From contig CM043874.1 in assembly GCA_023846275.1 (NCBI GenBank), positions 22,625,130 to 22,689,129 of the forward strand: DNA of 64,000 nt, given 5' to 3'. Under the pieces are notes generated by a model. It was not told the DNA's origin. It did not search any database and saw only the letters and a list, made by a program, of their open reading frames with translations. The stretch's first letter is position 1. Each line of letters starts with the position of its first letter. This document shows positions 23,801 to 35,200 of the stretch, piece after piece. The stretch is from Vanilla planifolia (Eukaryota > Streptophyta > Magnoliopsida > Asparagales > Orchidaceae). A program made the position numbers and the translations under genes.

Positions 23801-26145
23801 TTCCTTTTAATGCTTTTGAAAAACCACAACAAACTCTAACAAAAAGCTCCATTTGTATTCACTTTAACCACTTCTCAAAAAAGCACCCTTGTAAGAAGTC
23901 CTTACTCAAAGAAACCTTTTCAACCTCAACAACAAAACCAAACAAATTCAAAATATGAAGTTTATAAAAGAAATAATCCATTTTTAAGTAATTGAACAGA
24001 GTGTTCATCTTTTACCAATGTGATTTTATCATGTTAATTAGAAAGTGTATTTCATATTACCTCTTGTTATATCTTTCAATGAAACAGTTATGTAAAATGA
24101 CAACCAAACATTAATTAATTCCAGCAGTTTAAAATGATGTATATTTGTTTCCTATTAAAAAAAAGATGAAATTCTACAACATCCACATTAGTTATACAAC
24201 AACCTTGATGCTGCTCACACAAGGGTTCATAATTTTGGAGGTGCAGCAATTCTTTACACAAAATTTGAATTCAAAATCACTGTATGTTATTCACCGAAGG
24301 CTACAAGCAACTCTTTATCCATATTATATCATCCAAATGAGAGAAAGGTGTATGAAAACAAATAAAGTTATCAATTCTTGCATTGACAGGCAAACACTTT
24401 TTGTGCATGAATGCAGTAAATCAAAACAAAAATATCTAAGTCAGTTAAATACCTCAGTCCTCAACTTGAAAGCCTTCTAACTTGTCACCTTAAACCTCTT
24501 GTAGTTAAGCTTGATTTTTTTTATGAATTTTGTTTTTGTAGTACTTGTCTCTTTGATCAAATAGAAACATATACAAAAGAAATAATCCATTTTAAATAAT
24601 TGAACAGAGTGTTCATTTTTTACCAATGTGATTTTATCAAGTTAATTAGAAAATGTATTTCATATTACCTCTTTTTATATCAATCAAACAGTAAACTGAA
24701 ATGAAAACTAAATATTAATTAATTCCAGCAGTTTAAAATGATCTATATTTGTTTTCTATTAAAAAGAAGATGAAATTTCTACAACATCCACATTAGTTAT
24801 ACAATGACCTTGATGCTTCTCACACAAGGGTTCATAATTTTGGAGGTACAGCAATTCTTTACACAAATTTGAATTCAAAACCACTGTATGTTATTCACTG
24901 AAGACTGTAAGCAACTCTTTATCCATATTATATCATTCAAATGAGATAAAGGTGTATGAATAGAACAAATAAAGTTAACAATTCTTGCATTGACAAGCAA
25001 ACAATTATTGCGCATGAATACAGTAAATCAAAACAAAAATATCTAAGACAGTTAAATACCTCAGTCCTCAACTTGAACGGTTTCTGACTTGTCACCTTAA
25101 GCTTCTTGTTCCAGCTCTTTTGCAAGGAATCAAGGCTCTAGAAGTGCAAAAAAAGAATCAAACAAACATGCCACTTGAACTGGAAGAAGACTTCTATAAG
25201 AAAAACAAAGAACCATTTGTTTCTGGAAATGCTTAAATGCCATGAGAATAAAAAGAGTAATCACTTACATGGCCCCTGCTCCTCCTGCTTCCACTAGATA
25301 TTCTACTTACCAAGCTCAGTCTACCAGTCATAATAATACAAAAATAAATAAATTAATAAAAAAGATTTGTTCATAAAAAGCAAGAATAGCTTGTATAATT
25401 TAAATAAATAGAAGACGTTTTTCAGATCCAACCTGCATTCAAGACCATCTAAGGAACAATGCCTTGAATTCCGACCACATTCTCTGAAAGGAAATAACTC
25501 AACAGAAGACAAACCCTTCGGAGAAGGACAATCATTAGTCTCCTCAGCTTTTGGTGGCAAGGCAGGCAATATAAAGTCCATCATTCTAGGTTTCCTCTCG
25601 TCCTTTCCACTTTCCTCCGTATCCGAAATGAAAAGAAGGTTCTCGAAAGCCTCCACCAAGTATCTCACCCTCCCTGACCCTGGCTCAGGGATACTGTTCA
25701 TCGCCTCTTCCATCAAGATACTCTTTATCTTCCTTTCGCTCCCACTCTCTCCAAGATCCAAGTTCAAATTCTTCTTTTCATTAAATTCATCGACTCTCTC
25801 TTCTCCATTCTTTGATTCCTCGGCCTTGAGCACGAGGACAATGTCCTTCTCGTAAGCAGCCTCCAGGGGCTTCTTGGGATCTCCTTCATTCTCCTTTGTC
25901 TTCGTATTCCTCTTCTTTTCAAGGATGACCTTCCTAACCGGCGGAGGCGGAGGTGGCGTCGGACAGAGCGACCGGTCGACGAGCTTTCTAGGTTTTGCAG
26001 AAGACCTGCATGCAGGGGAAATGCTTTGTTTCTTCGACGAAGTACAAATGGGGATGTTGGGTTGAAGATTCTCCGAACCCTTGCTCTTGCAAGAATCAGA
26101 GGAACTTGAGCGAGAATGTCGAGGGGTTTTGACCGGAGTCGGCAT
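20874..26145 (-). CDS. TPX2-family microtubule-associated protein, eight exons, 428 aa
   Basis: Exons in coding order: 26145-25433, 25320-25269, 25137-25060, 22832-22713, 21504-21406, 21311-21252, 21172-21078 and 20943-20874. All introns are GT-AG, phases agree, and the total is 1,287 bp with stop. The start is the first ATG after a TATA box and leader.

The N-terminal third (exon 1) is basic and Ser-rich with CDK-type sites (TPVK at 3-6), a proline run (CPTPPPPPP, 61-69) and an LVEAFENLL helix at 163-171 like those in calmodulin-binding-type plant proteins. The TPX2 core follows: KPFKLRTE (274-281), IPIAQGLPWTTDEPE (307-321), then ECTEPLDIVLHSDVRAVERAEFD in exon 5. A charged coiled coil spans 355-388 and RAQLMPYFDRPF 391-402. 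The last exon has the family's LTVPKEPNFH motif.

Known for the family: binding and organising spindle or cortical microtubules. The exact Arabidopsis orthologue is not assigned. Confidence 0.93.
21621..21950. repeat. Two 60-bp direct copies inside intron 4
   Basis: A segment from TACATTCCTCCTTTCAA to TTTAATTTAAACTTAA occurs at 21,621-21,680 and again at about 21,890-21,949, with a single visible difference. It lies in the fourth intron of the TPX2-family gene. A second small pair (GAAAACACGCATCTATCTT near 21,991 and 22,083) lies just beyond. Both look like local duplication events. Confidence 0.85.
22954..23063. repeat. CA/TG-rich tract with inverted arms in intron 3
   Basis: A CA-rich arm (about 22,954-22,990, with TGCACACATGTATGCAC) is followed some 50 bp later by a TG-rich arm (about 23,041-23,063). 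The second arm is close to the reverse complement of the first, so the pair could form an imperfect hairpin in the transcript. Confidence 0.6.
23963..25110 (-). repeat. Tandem duplication of about 0.55 kb including exon 3 of the TPX2-family gene
   Basis: Sequence from about 24,571 to 25,110 (the exon 3 donor side with its downstream intron) is repeated at about 23,963-24,503, offset by 607-608 bp. Similarity is high along the whole length, with small insertions, deletions and scattered substitutions. Both copies share landmarks such as CCAGCAGTTTAAAATGAT and CACACAAGGGTTCATAATTTT. The copy nearer the 3' end of the gene lies wholly within intron 3. Confidence 0.92.
24453..24503 (-). pseudogene. 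Decayed duplicate of exon 3 (pseudo-exon)
   Basis: Within the duplicated segment the end of exon 3 is recognisable, including FKLRTE and the GAG|GTATTT donor at 24,453/24,452. Compared with the working exon, the codon before the Lys-Pro-Phe position is now TAG. The Lys-Pro has become Lys-Ala, and the 5' half of the exon with its acceptor is lost. If it were spliced in, the protein would be truncated. It is therefore expected to be skipped, or to act as a poison exon. Confidence 0.8.
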
Positions 26146-26184
26146 GCCTAAAAAACCAGAAACTGAGAGTCCGGCTACGGCGAC

Positions 26185-26193
26185 TTAGGGTTT
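26185..26193 (-). promoter_or_regulatory. Telo-box (AAACCCTAA) in the TPX2-family leader
   Basis: On the minus strand AAACCCTAA lies about 40 bp before the ATG. Telo-boxes are an established element of plant genes active in cycling cells and are usually near the transcription start, as here. Activity at this site is inferred. Confidence 0.55.
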
Positions 26194-26240
26194 TGATTGC
26201 TTTTCGAATGGGAAGAAATTTGAACTGAACTAGTAAGGCT

Positions 26241-26249
26241 GCAACGGCT
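26241..26249 (+). promoter_or_regulatory. MSA-like element (AACGG core)
   Basis: GCAACGGCT contains the AACGG core of the mitosis-specific activator element bound by plant MYB3R factors, which works in either orientation. It lies about 100 bp before the ATG, between TATA box and start. It fits G2/M expression of a TPX2-family gene, but a 5-bp core can occur by chance. Confidence 0.45.
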
Positions 26250-26280
26250 CGTTTGTCCACAATCCTCCAGATGAAGCACG

Positions 26281-26287
26281 TTATATA
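26281..26287 (-). promoter_or_regulatory. TATA box of the TPX2-family gene
   Basis: Minus-strand TATATAA about 136 bp upstream of the ATG leaves room for a roughly 100-nt leader. It is the only good TATA box at this distance. Confidence 0.6.
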
Positions 26288-26289
26288 TC

Positions 26290-29200
26290 GATAAATGATT
26301 GGCCATTAATTTTGTATTTCTATAATTTCATTTGAAATTGTGCTTAATAGTTTACAGGACAGTTGTGTCTAAACGTCTCGCTTTAAATGTTTTGATTTGT
26401 TCATTAAATCCGATTAGATATAATTTAATTTTTTAAAAAATCTATTTATCTTTATAAAATCGAATTAAATATAATTCGTTGAATTGTTTCTTTTCGGATT
26501 TTTTTATTTATAAATTTAATTTTAAATTAGCATAATGGAGATGTTAAAATGCAAACACTTAAGTTAATAGAGATTCCTAAATCAGAATTCTATTTTATTT
26601 TCTTAAATTATTTTCTAACTAACAAATAACTTATTTAAATTTATATTTATTTTTTTAGATATTTTTATATTTTTTTTAGTTTTTTTCTAAACATTATTAA
26701 AAATATATAACCCTTTATTATAATATTAAAAAATGATCCAAAATCAAAATCATCATCTAAATAACTAAAATTAATAAAGGATAAAAACTTATCCTTTAAA
26801 CTAGAACAATAATTTTGTTCAAAAGCAAATCATTAACATAACCTATTTTAAGATTACCATGAAGAAATTGATTTGAACACCATTCTTTTCTTAGTTTTTT
26901 AAGGGATCATTATCTCTTTTCCAATATTAAACGCTTTATTCTAGTTGCTAAAAAGTTTCAAAACATTAATGAAGGAAATATTTATAAATTTTTAGATTTA
27001 TAACAAAAGAAATTTAAAATCAATCATATCGTATTTATTAAATGAATTCTAAACAATTTTTTTATAATTGTTGTTAACCTCATTGATCTCATATAGGATA
27101 TTTGAAAATGATAAAATTATGTCATATGTTACTAATCATTCTCTCTAAATAAGATAGTTCAAAAAAAGATTGTTTTAGCTGATTTAATATGAGCTAACAC
27201 TTCTTTAGACTTGGACCACATTGAGATCATGCATGGAGATGGCGTGGTGATTACCTTAGCACAACAATTTTGAATTCCTTTATAATTTTAAAGATATAAT
27301 GTCAAAATCTATTTTTAGTCCTTGAGACACTAGAAAGGATTATCAATGAGATTGAGTATTAGCATTTAAAGATTTTACAAAAACAAACTCATCTTTATGA
27401 ACCAACATCCCAAATCTTTCAAACCTATCGAATCATCCAATGCATTCATTAGATCATCCATTAAGGAGATTTTCCCTAAAAAAAGCTTCATAAGAACAAT
27501 CATAACATCTTCCAAATCAATCAATAGATATATAATAATAAATTAAATTTTGTCAAACAATAATCACACCATCCAATAAACAATCTAATAAGTAGATATT
27601 ATAAATCACTTCTCAAGTTCTTTGTCGAAAATTATCAAACTTTTTTATGGTTTCATTCAATGAGTGTAGTCCATTAATAGTTAAATTTGTTATAAATCAA
27701 ATTTAAATAAGATCTCTATCAAACATCAGATAATCCAATGAATTTGTCCAATGGTTATCAAAACATATGAAGGAGAATATGATATTATGGAGGTGATGAG
27801 CAATAAAATCAAAATCACTATCAAATGGCCATTAGTTTGTTCAAACTTGGCCTGTTAGGTGATCAAATCTTTATTTCTCAATCTGTTATTTATTGCTTAG
27901 AGGTCATAAAAAATCATGCTTTTGTCAAACCACCATCAAGGAGTCATATCAATAATTTGATAATCATTTAATAGTCCATCCAACATTCAATATGGCTTTC
28001 TAAGGATAACTTAGATTGACGTAATCAGGCAATCTAATATTCAATTAGACAATCTATAGTTTTTCTAGGAATTGTTACAAAAATCTCGATGTTTTTGAGA
28101 TTTTCAAAATTTATTCATTTTTAAAGGACCAAACAACTCAATAATTGTTGCTAATTTCAAATCCTCTATCCACTAAATAGTACTTGATTTCATGTCTTTC
28201 ACATTTCCTTGATCACCTATCTTTCAAGCTTCTCAATCAAGAAAGAAAATAATGTTGTGAGAGCTATTTACATTTACTATCAAAGTTCTTTATTATTTAT
28301 GACTATTTGCTTCAAAAAGGTTTTATAAGTTCATTGTACAAGTTTTATTATTTGCTCTTAATATGCATTTATGTTTTTTAGCTCTATTAAATTTATTACT
28401 TTTTATAAAAGATGCCTGATTTTAATAAATATGGTCTTTTGTAACAAGGTGGATATGGAGTTACTATTTAGAGTCGAAACATCTAAACATCTTAAGTTTC
28501 ATTTCTTTTTATAGTATATCATATAATAAAATTTTAAATCTAATAACAATGTTTTCTAAAATTTATCGTTATAACTCTTGTTTGAATTTATAAAAAATTA
28601 TAATTCACCCCCATATTGTTGGATTATATTTCCATCAATTATTTTTTTAAATTTAAAATATCAAAACTTTAATAAATATTTTTTATTAAAACTTTATTTA
28701 TTCTTATATAAAACTCAATTTTAATAAACCTCTTTTTTTTATTTTTTTAAGATATCTTTTTTAAATGACAAGGCGTTTTTGTAGCCAACCAATAATACGA
28801 AGATTCTAAAGATTTTAAAAAATTGTTAGAACTAACTTGGTCAAATGGAAAAAAATAACTTTATGCAAAACATTTACTAGACAATCAATACAATTTAATC
28901 AGGCTCAAAGAAATCATTCGAGAGAATTCAATTTAGTGGGACAAACGCTCAAAACTACAATATGGGTGGGAATAAGTGTATATGATATCTATAAGACTTG
29001 AAAGGAGATAACTAAATTCAAGAAGTCTTCAATTCTATTAGCATTAATCATTGATAGGCTAGTCTTAAATTCTTTTACGTCTTTTGGTTGATTAATCTTT
29101 AATGCTTTGCCTCTTCTTACAACTCAAGCAATACATAATCCTTTTTCAACTTCAACTATAATAGTTAAAATCATCAAAATTAACATGAATTTAATAATCT

Positions 29201-32200
29201 TTCATTTTGAAGTGTAGTTAATTTGGATGTCAAAAAAAAATATAAGTTTACATATGTAATAAAATTCTCACATTAACCCAGTATTAACTAAATAATAAAT
29301 AGAATTATGATTTAAGACGAGATAAAATAGATAACCTTCATATTAAGTCTCAAAATGTCTTCATGTTATGCATCTTTTAATGTAAGAGTAGAGATGCATT
29401 GATACTAAAGATTGATACCAATTTAGGTACATCACTGTAAAGAGGAATTGCATCAACATGGGAAGAGGGAGGAGCTCAAAGATTCAATTGACAACAAGAA
29501 TGATAACCATTATTTGGACAAAGGCATGAGTTCTAATGAACGAGGTCAAATCGGGCAAAAAAAGATGATTCAGTACAGATCATTCTAAGTGTAACTAAGG
29601 TAGTTACTATAGTCAATATCTAGTCCTTTGGAAGATGATAAACAGGTGAAGTGGGATTAATCAAATTTTTAGTTGATTTCAAAGGTTTTCATATTTTGAT
29701 TATTTGACTATTAGAGCTAACATATTAGTGTGAAATAAATAATAATAAAATAAATCACACGAATATTTTAAGGTATTTTAAAAATAAATCCTCCATAAGC
29801 CACCTTATCTTGAGGCTTTATTATTCAATCACACTTTTACTAAAAAAATGTAAACCTCAAAAGTAAGGATAATTATTTTAAATACTATTTTATGAATTTT
29901 AAAATATTGGGTTCTTAATTTTATGAAAAATTATGATCTCAAAATAGATAAAAAAAATCTTATAAAAAGAAATGTTTCGTAGCATCCTAATTATAATTAA
30001 AATTAAGACTTACAATTATTTTGAATTATTCAAGTGCTCTTAAAACAAATCTTGAACAATTTGCTAGTTCGTCATTTTCTAAAAGATGTTCATGATAAAA
30101 AAGATTATATTCAATGAATTCGTTAGCCTCCTCTTGAATGTTTTCACAAGGAGAACAATTCTGAATCTCATCTAGACATGGGAATCATTTCCTTAGAACA
30201 AATATTAAAAATTTTTGAAAATTTATGAAATTATTATATAATATCTGAAAAAAAATCAAATACAATTAAAAGACAGCACGAAATCTTGTATGAGAGAGGT
30301 ATATAAAGAAATAAAATATATAAATTATTTGAAATCTAATAATACCAAGTTTATAAAACTCAAAATTTTTTAACTGATAAAATATAATATTAGACAATAA
30401 TAACGATTTCTTTACAAGCTTAAAAAAAATTTAAAAATTAATAAAAATATTAAATAAAATTAAAAATTATGAAAAAATTATTAAAACATAGAACTTATAA
30501 AAATAAATTTAATAATTTTTTTCAAATAAAAAACAAAATGTGATGATTATAGAATTAAAAATTGAAAGAGCCTTAAATGAAATTTAAATAATAATATTTG
30601 TAAAGCTATATCATCAAAATATTATATTCTTTTTCTTAAGCCATTATGTGGTTGATTTTTATGAATTTGTGTTTATGACTCTTCTGAACACAACATTGAT
30701 ATCTTTGTAAATATTTTTTCATAATATTTATCTCTACTAACAATTGTGAAAATGAGTAAACTAATTAATCCAATCCTAATCATCTGAATACAAGTAGATG
30801 TAGACTTCAATTGATATTGAACAACCTAAAAATAATTATATTATTTTTTTGCATTTACTTGCTCTGTTTTTCATAAATCAAGTTTGCAAAACTAATCAAG
30901 TATTTTCTTAAAAGATTATTTGAATAAATATCTACAATATCACCAATCTAGTTCATAAATATAGTTTGTTGTTTTAAGGTTTTAAAGAGATAATTTACAC
31001 CCTCTTATAACTCACTCATCCTAATTGAATTAAAATATATAATGAGTTAGAACTCCTTTAACCATAATCAAAATGTTCGATAAGAGAGACTTGACAATCT
31101 ACATGAATTATACTTTTTATGTAATCCTATGAAATAATACTAAATTTCTTTAAATTCAAGATAATGATTAACAATACCAAAGTTTGAGTTAATATTCTAA
31201 GATTCAAAACTTCAAACAAATTTCAAGTTATTCATACAAAAAATAAATCAATTTAATCAAATAATTTTTATTACAAATATACTTTCTTAAATTTTAAATT
31301 GATTTATTATTGATTAAGGAAGAAAATAAAGATATGTTAATACAATTAAAGAACAACACATATTTCAAATAATTTAGCAAAACTTTTGCTTATATTTATC
31401 TTTAATTGACTCAACAAGCCTTCCATCAACCAAATATCTTTTGTCCAACAAATAGATAGAACACAAAACCTTCACGGCAGTTGATCAACTTGATTAAACA
31501 CAAACTCCACCAAACTCATTACAACAGACCAACTATAACCACACACAACCCAACTACTTGAAATAATCACAATAGCTAAAACAACTTGATTCATAATACT
31601 TTAAAACAATTTATACAAATAGTTATACTTTAATCCTCAAAGTAAAATGACACCAACTAAATATAGTGAATGAGATATTACAGAAGATCAATAGATAAAT
31701 AATAACATATATATGAGCCTAAATATTTGAACAAAAACAATAATAACAAGCAACTTTCAATATCTTGGATACTTAAGATATAATATAATTTTCTACCTCA
31801 GAACCATAATTCTATTTTTCAAGGTAATAAAAAATTACTGCATGGCTACAACAACGAATTTTCAAGTTTTATCTACTCATACATAAAACTTTTACAACTT
31901 TCCATGTAAAAGAAAAGGCCAGGAATAACCAAATGTGTTCTTTTTGATATAATTTTTAATCCAATTCATAAACACAAAATTAAAAATGGCATATTAATTC
32001 CTGCAATGTGCTTCAAATAATAATAAAAAGCAAGCAACAAAAATAATCGAGTATATTCGAAATTAACGTTTCCTCAACCATACTAATGTGCGTGAACAAA
32101 TCAACACCATTTACTATAAATTCATGTTAGAAATGTATGGAGAAGGCTAAACTAAAAGGCTAAAGTAAGTTCCATAAGCTTCAACAGAAAATGAAACTAG

Positions 32201-32264
32201 AAAAAATTAATTGCATAATATTCAAATGAAATTACAACGCCTGATCAATTAAGGACAAAGTTGT
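26290..32264. other. AT-rich intergenic DNA, no gene seen
   Basis: Nearly 6 kb between the promoter of the TPX2-family gene and the 3' end of the PHD-finger gene. No domain was recognised on either strand. Around 27,400-28,050 words such as AATCATCCAAT and CAATCTAATA recur irregularly, suggesting a decayed repeat or LTR. The last few hundred bases before 32,265 should hold the 3' untranslated region of the PHD gene. Confidence 0.45.
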
Positions 32265-35200
32265 CTATGTTTTAGGTTTGTATACTGGCATTGGAAATCC
32301 TGGAGGAACATCCAAAACAACAGCATTGGTTGGCCTATTCAGTAAAAAACTCACACGGGATCTATGCATGGCCTTCGGAATCCCCTGCTGAACATCAGGT
32401 ACGTTGGTTAGTCCAGCATGATGAGCTCCTAGCATATCAATCTCCATGTCTACTTCCTCAGAGAAACCACTACAAGTTTCAGAATGCTTGCGTTTATCAT
32501 TCATTATTGCAACAGAAGGGACACATGAGTCAGCTTTCCGTTCTCCTTGTATACTATTGGCTTGCTTCATATGATGAAATACACCCCAAAAGTAAATGCT
32601 CCCACCAAATTCTAGTCAAGCATGAACATAAGATCATAATGGTGGCTTGAATCCAAACCAAAACTTCAATTATGGTTAACATGCTCCTAGCGAGAAAGAA
32701 CCAACAGAGAAAGATAGCCTCACTAACAATGTTTTCAATCACAGGTTTAGTTCCTGTAACAACTATTACCAAGTTTTGATTTAGTCTTGATGCAGTTGTG
32801 TATCTAACGAGTAATTTTTTTTCCAAAATTGTATATTATTCTTAGTCACAAGCCAGCAACATAAATATCTTTACGTAAAACATTTGAACAAATAATATCT
32901 AAATATAAGAGACTAATCTTTGGGAACATGGGCAACCAGAATCACAAGAACCATTGTCGATAGGTCACATTGGTCATTTCTAATGGAAATAAATTGAACA
33001 TCTATGTTCATTATGATTTCACAGGGAATTCAAATTTGAACAAAATATACAACTTCTTACAACAAAAATAATTGAATTGCTGAGCAATCAAGAGCAAATG
33101 ATGAACAATTTAGTAATCCAACACTGCTATAAACTAATAATCAAATAAATTCATCATGAATTAGCCCATTTTTGCAAACCTATTCTGTTTTTGCGCACTG
33201 CTGTTGCTTGGTTAGTATGCTATGCCAAACAGAACATAAATAGGTCGCATCAAATGTGATACACAGGTGCATATGACAGATAACGGAGAAACTTGTGGAT
33301 GAAAGTCAAATAGTACAACTTACCAACATATTCCATAAGGAGAGAAATTATTAAAAGAACTCTTCAAAAGCCAATAAGCAAAAAGGAATAACCTTAGGTT
33401 TAGCGGGTTATTTTAGCAAGTTTCAAAGAAAAAAAAAACTATTATGTAAGTGGGTTATTATAACAAGTTCAAAAAAAATTGTTACACAGGTTGGTAACGT
33501 ACTCTGCGAATCTGTTTGCAGTCGTGCAGATGTGAATAGGAGGAGTTTGACATCTGCTATGCAACTTTTTAATGCATAATCATGTGAATTAATGTGCTGA
33601 ACAAAGCGATCGTACTTCTCTTTATGCCTGGAAATCAAGAAATAGCAAGTGTTAAAAAGAAGAATTAATGTATACGAATATATTTTATAAAAATGAAGAG
33701 AATAAAGCAACACATAGATACTATCAAGAATCTATTGTAACCAAAAACCCACTTAATTGATGGGCTCAGAATTCATACGCTACAAAAGGAGCTATCACCT
33801 TGTAAAGATTCTTACCGTTCTACTTCACACATGAAGTACAAAGCAATATCATCCTTAGTTGGAGATTGAAGCTTAAAAATCTTTGGCCATACGCTTTCAC
33901 GAGGAAGTACCTTAAACTTTAACGTTCTGGGCAACTGCTTTGAGAAATCATAAACTTTTGGAGACACTTGGCTGGCAAAATGTGCACAAACTCCATGTAC
34001 CTGAGAAAGCATGTCCACCACCTCAAACACTCCCCTAAATGAAGCAAAACAATAAAGGATTAGGCAGATACAAAGTTAGCCATAGAAATGCAAAAATGAA
34101 TTGGCGTATGAATGGTTTAAAGATTTGTTAGAAAACGCAAATGCTTTTTCTAAGTGGCTGTAAGCAAAAGAAAATCAACATTGCAGCCAAAATAACAAAA
34201 TGGTTAACATATATTTATGAAGGTGATTACTGAAGGGAAATTCTCAATTCAGGCCAAGCAACAGGCATCATTCTTCTTCAAATAAGATCAAGCTAAGTTA
34301 CCAAGAAACCAAGCAGATGCAACGAAGCGATCAGCTCTGTTTCATATCATGGCACTAGATACCAATCTAGATTATATTTTGTTGTTACTATGACAACTTA
34401 AAGGTAAAAATGTGGTAAACAAAAGCATGTGCCATTAGTAATATTGAAAAATATATTGCAGCAATGCTCACATGTCTCTACGCCATAGTGTCACAAATAG
34501 GCATATCTTTCAAAACCAATGCTTTAAATCCCTCGTGGCAACCCCAAAGTCATGACTGTAACACATATTAAGGTTGCAGTTTATGTAGAAATGCTTTTAT
34601 TAACTTGTATTTCCCAAAGTGCAGTAGTACCTAAAAGGTGCCAATCAGGAGATTGCCTTACCTCCAACAAACTTCAAGAGCGTACTGATGTTTCTCATCT
34701 GAACTAAACACTATTTTGAGCGGATGAGACATTTCTTGATCTGAAATTTTGTTACACTGAAGGATCGAAGATATCACAATGCCTGACACCAATGTTCAAC
34801 AGTTAATGTGAACAGCAACAAAATTGAAATATGAGGAGAAACCAAGAGTTCATTTGTTCTTTTTTGCAAATTATTTATTGGTTATTTCTATGTTACAGAG
34901 GTAAAAGTTGAACCAGCTAGCTTTTACATAAAAGAAAGCTATAACTCATTTCCGACAATCATTTTTATAAGCATGTTAAATGCAATTTTTAATCATTATC
35001 TTTCAAATTATAATAATTATATTGAAGGCCTAATAAAACAAGACAAGTCATAATTTGAGCAGCTTTATACAGCACGTTAAATCTGCAAAATAAAGCACAA
35101 ATTATATAATGCTGAAACAATTGCAACAAGTGTCTCATTCAATTTTATTGTCTAACAAAACTACTAGTTTACTCACATTTAACATTTTTTTTCCTTGGAA

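Noticed and set aside
24145-24480. A 111-codon plus-strand open frame
   Set aside because: It runs antisense through the duplicated intron and pseudo-exon of the TPX2-family gene and has no domain.
32291-32826. Open frames on both strands around the last PHD-gene exon
   Set aside because: They overlap the conserved C-terminal exon in other frames and lack any motif.
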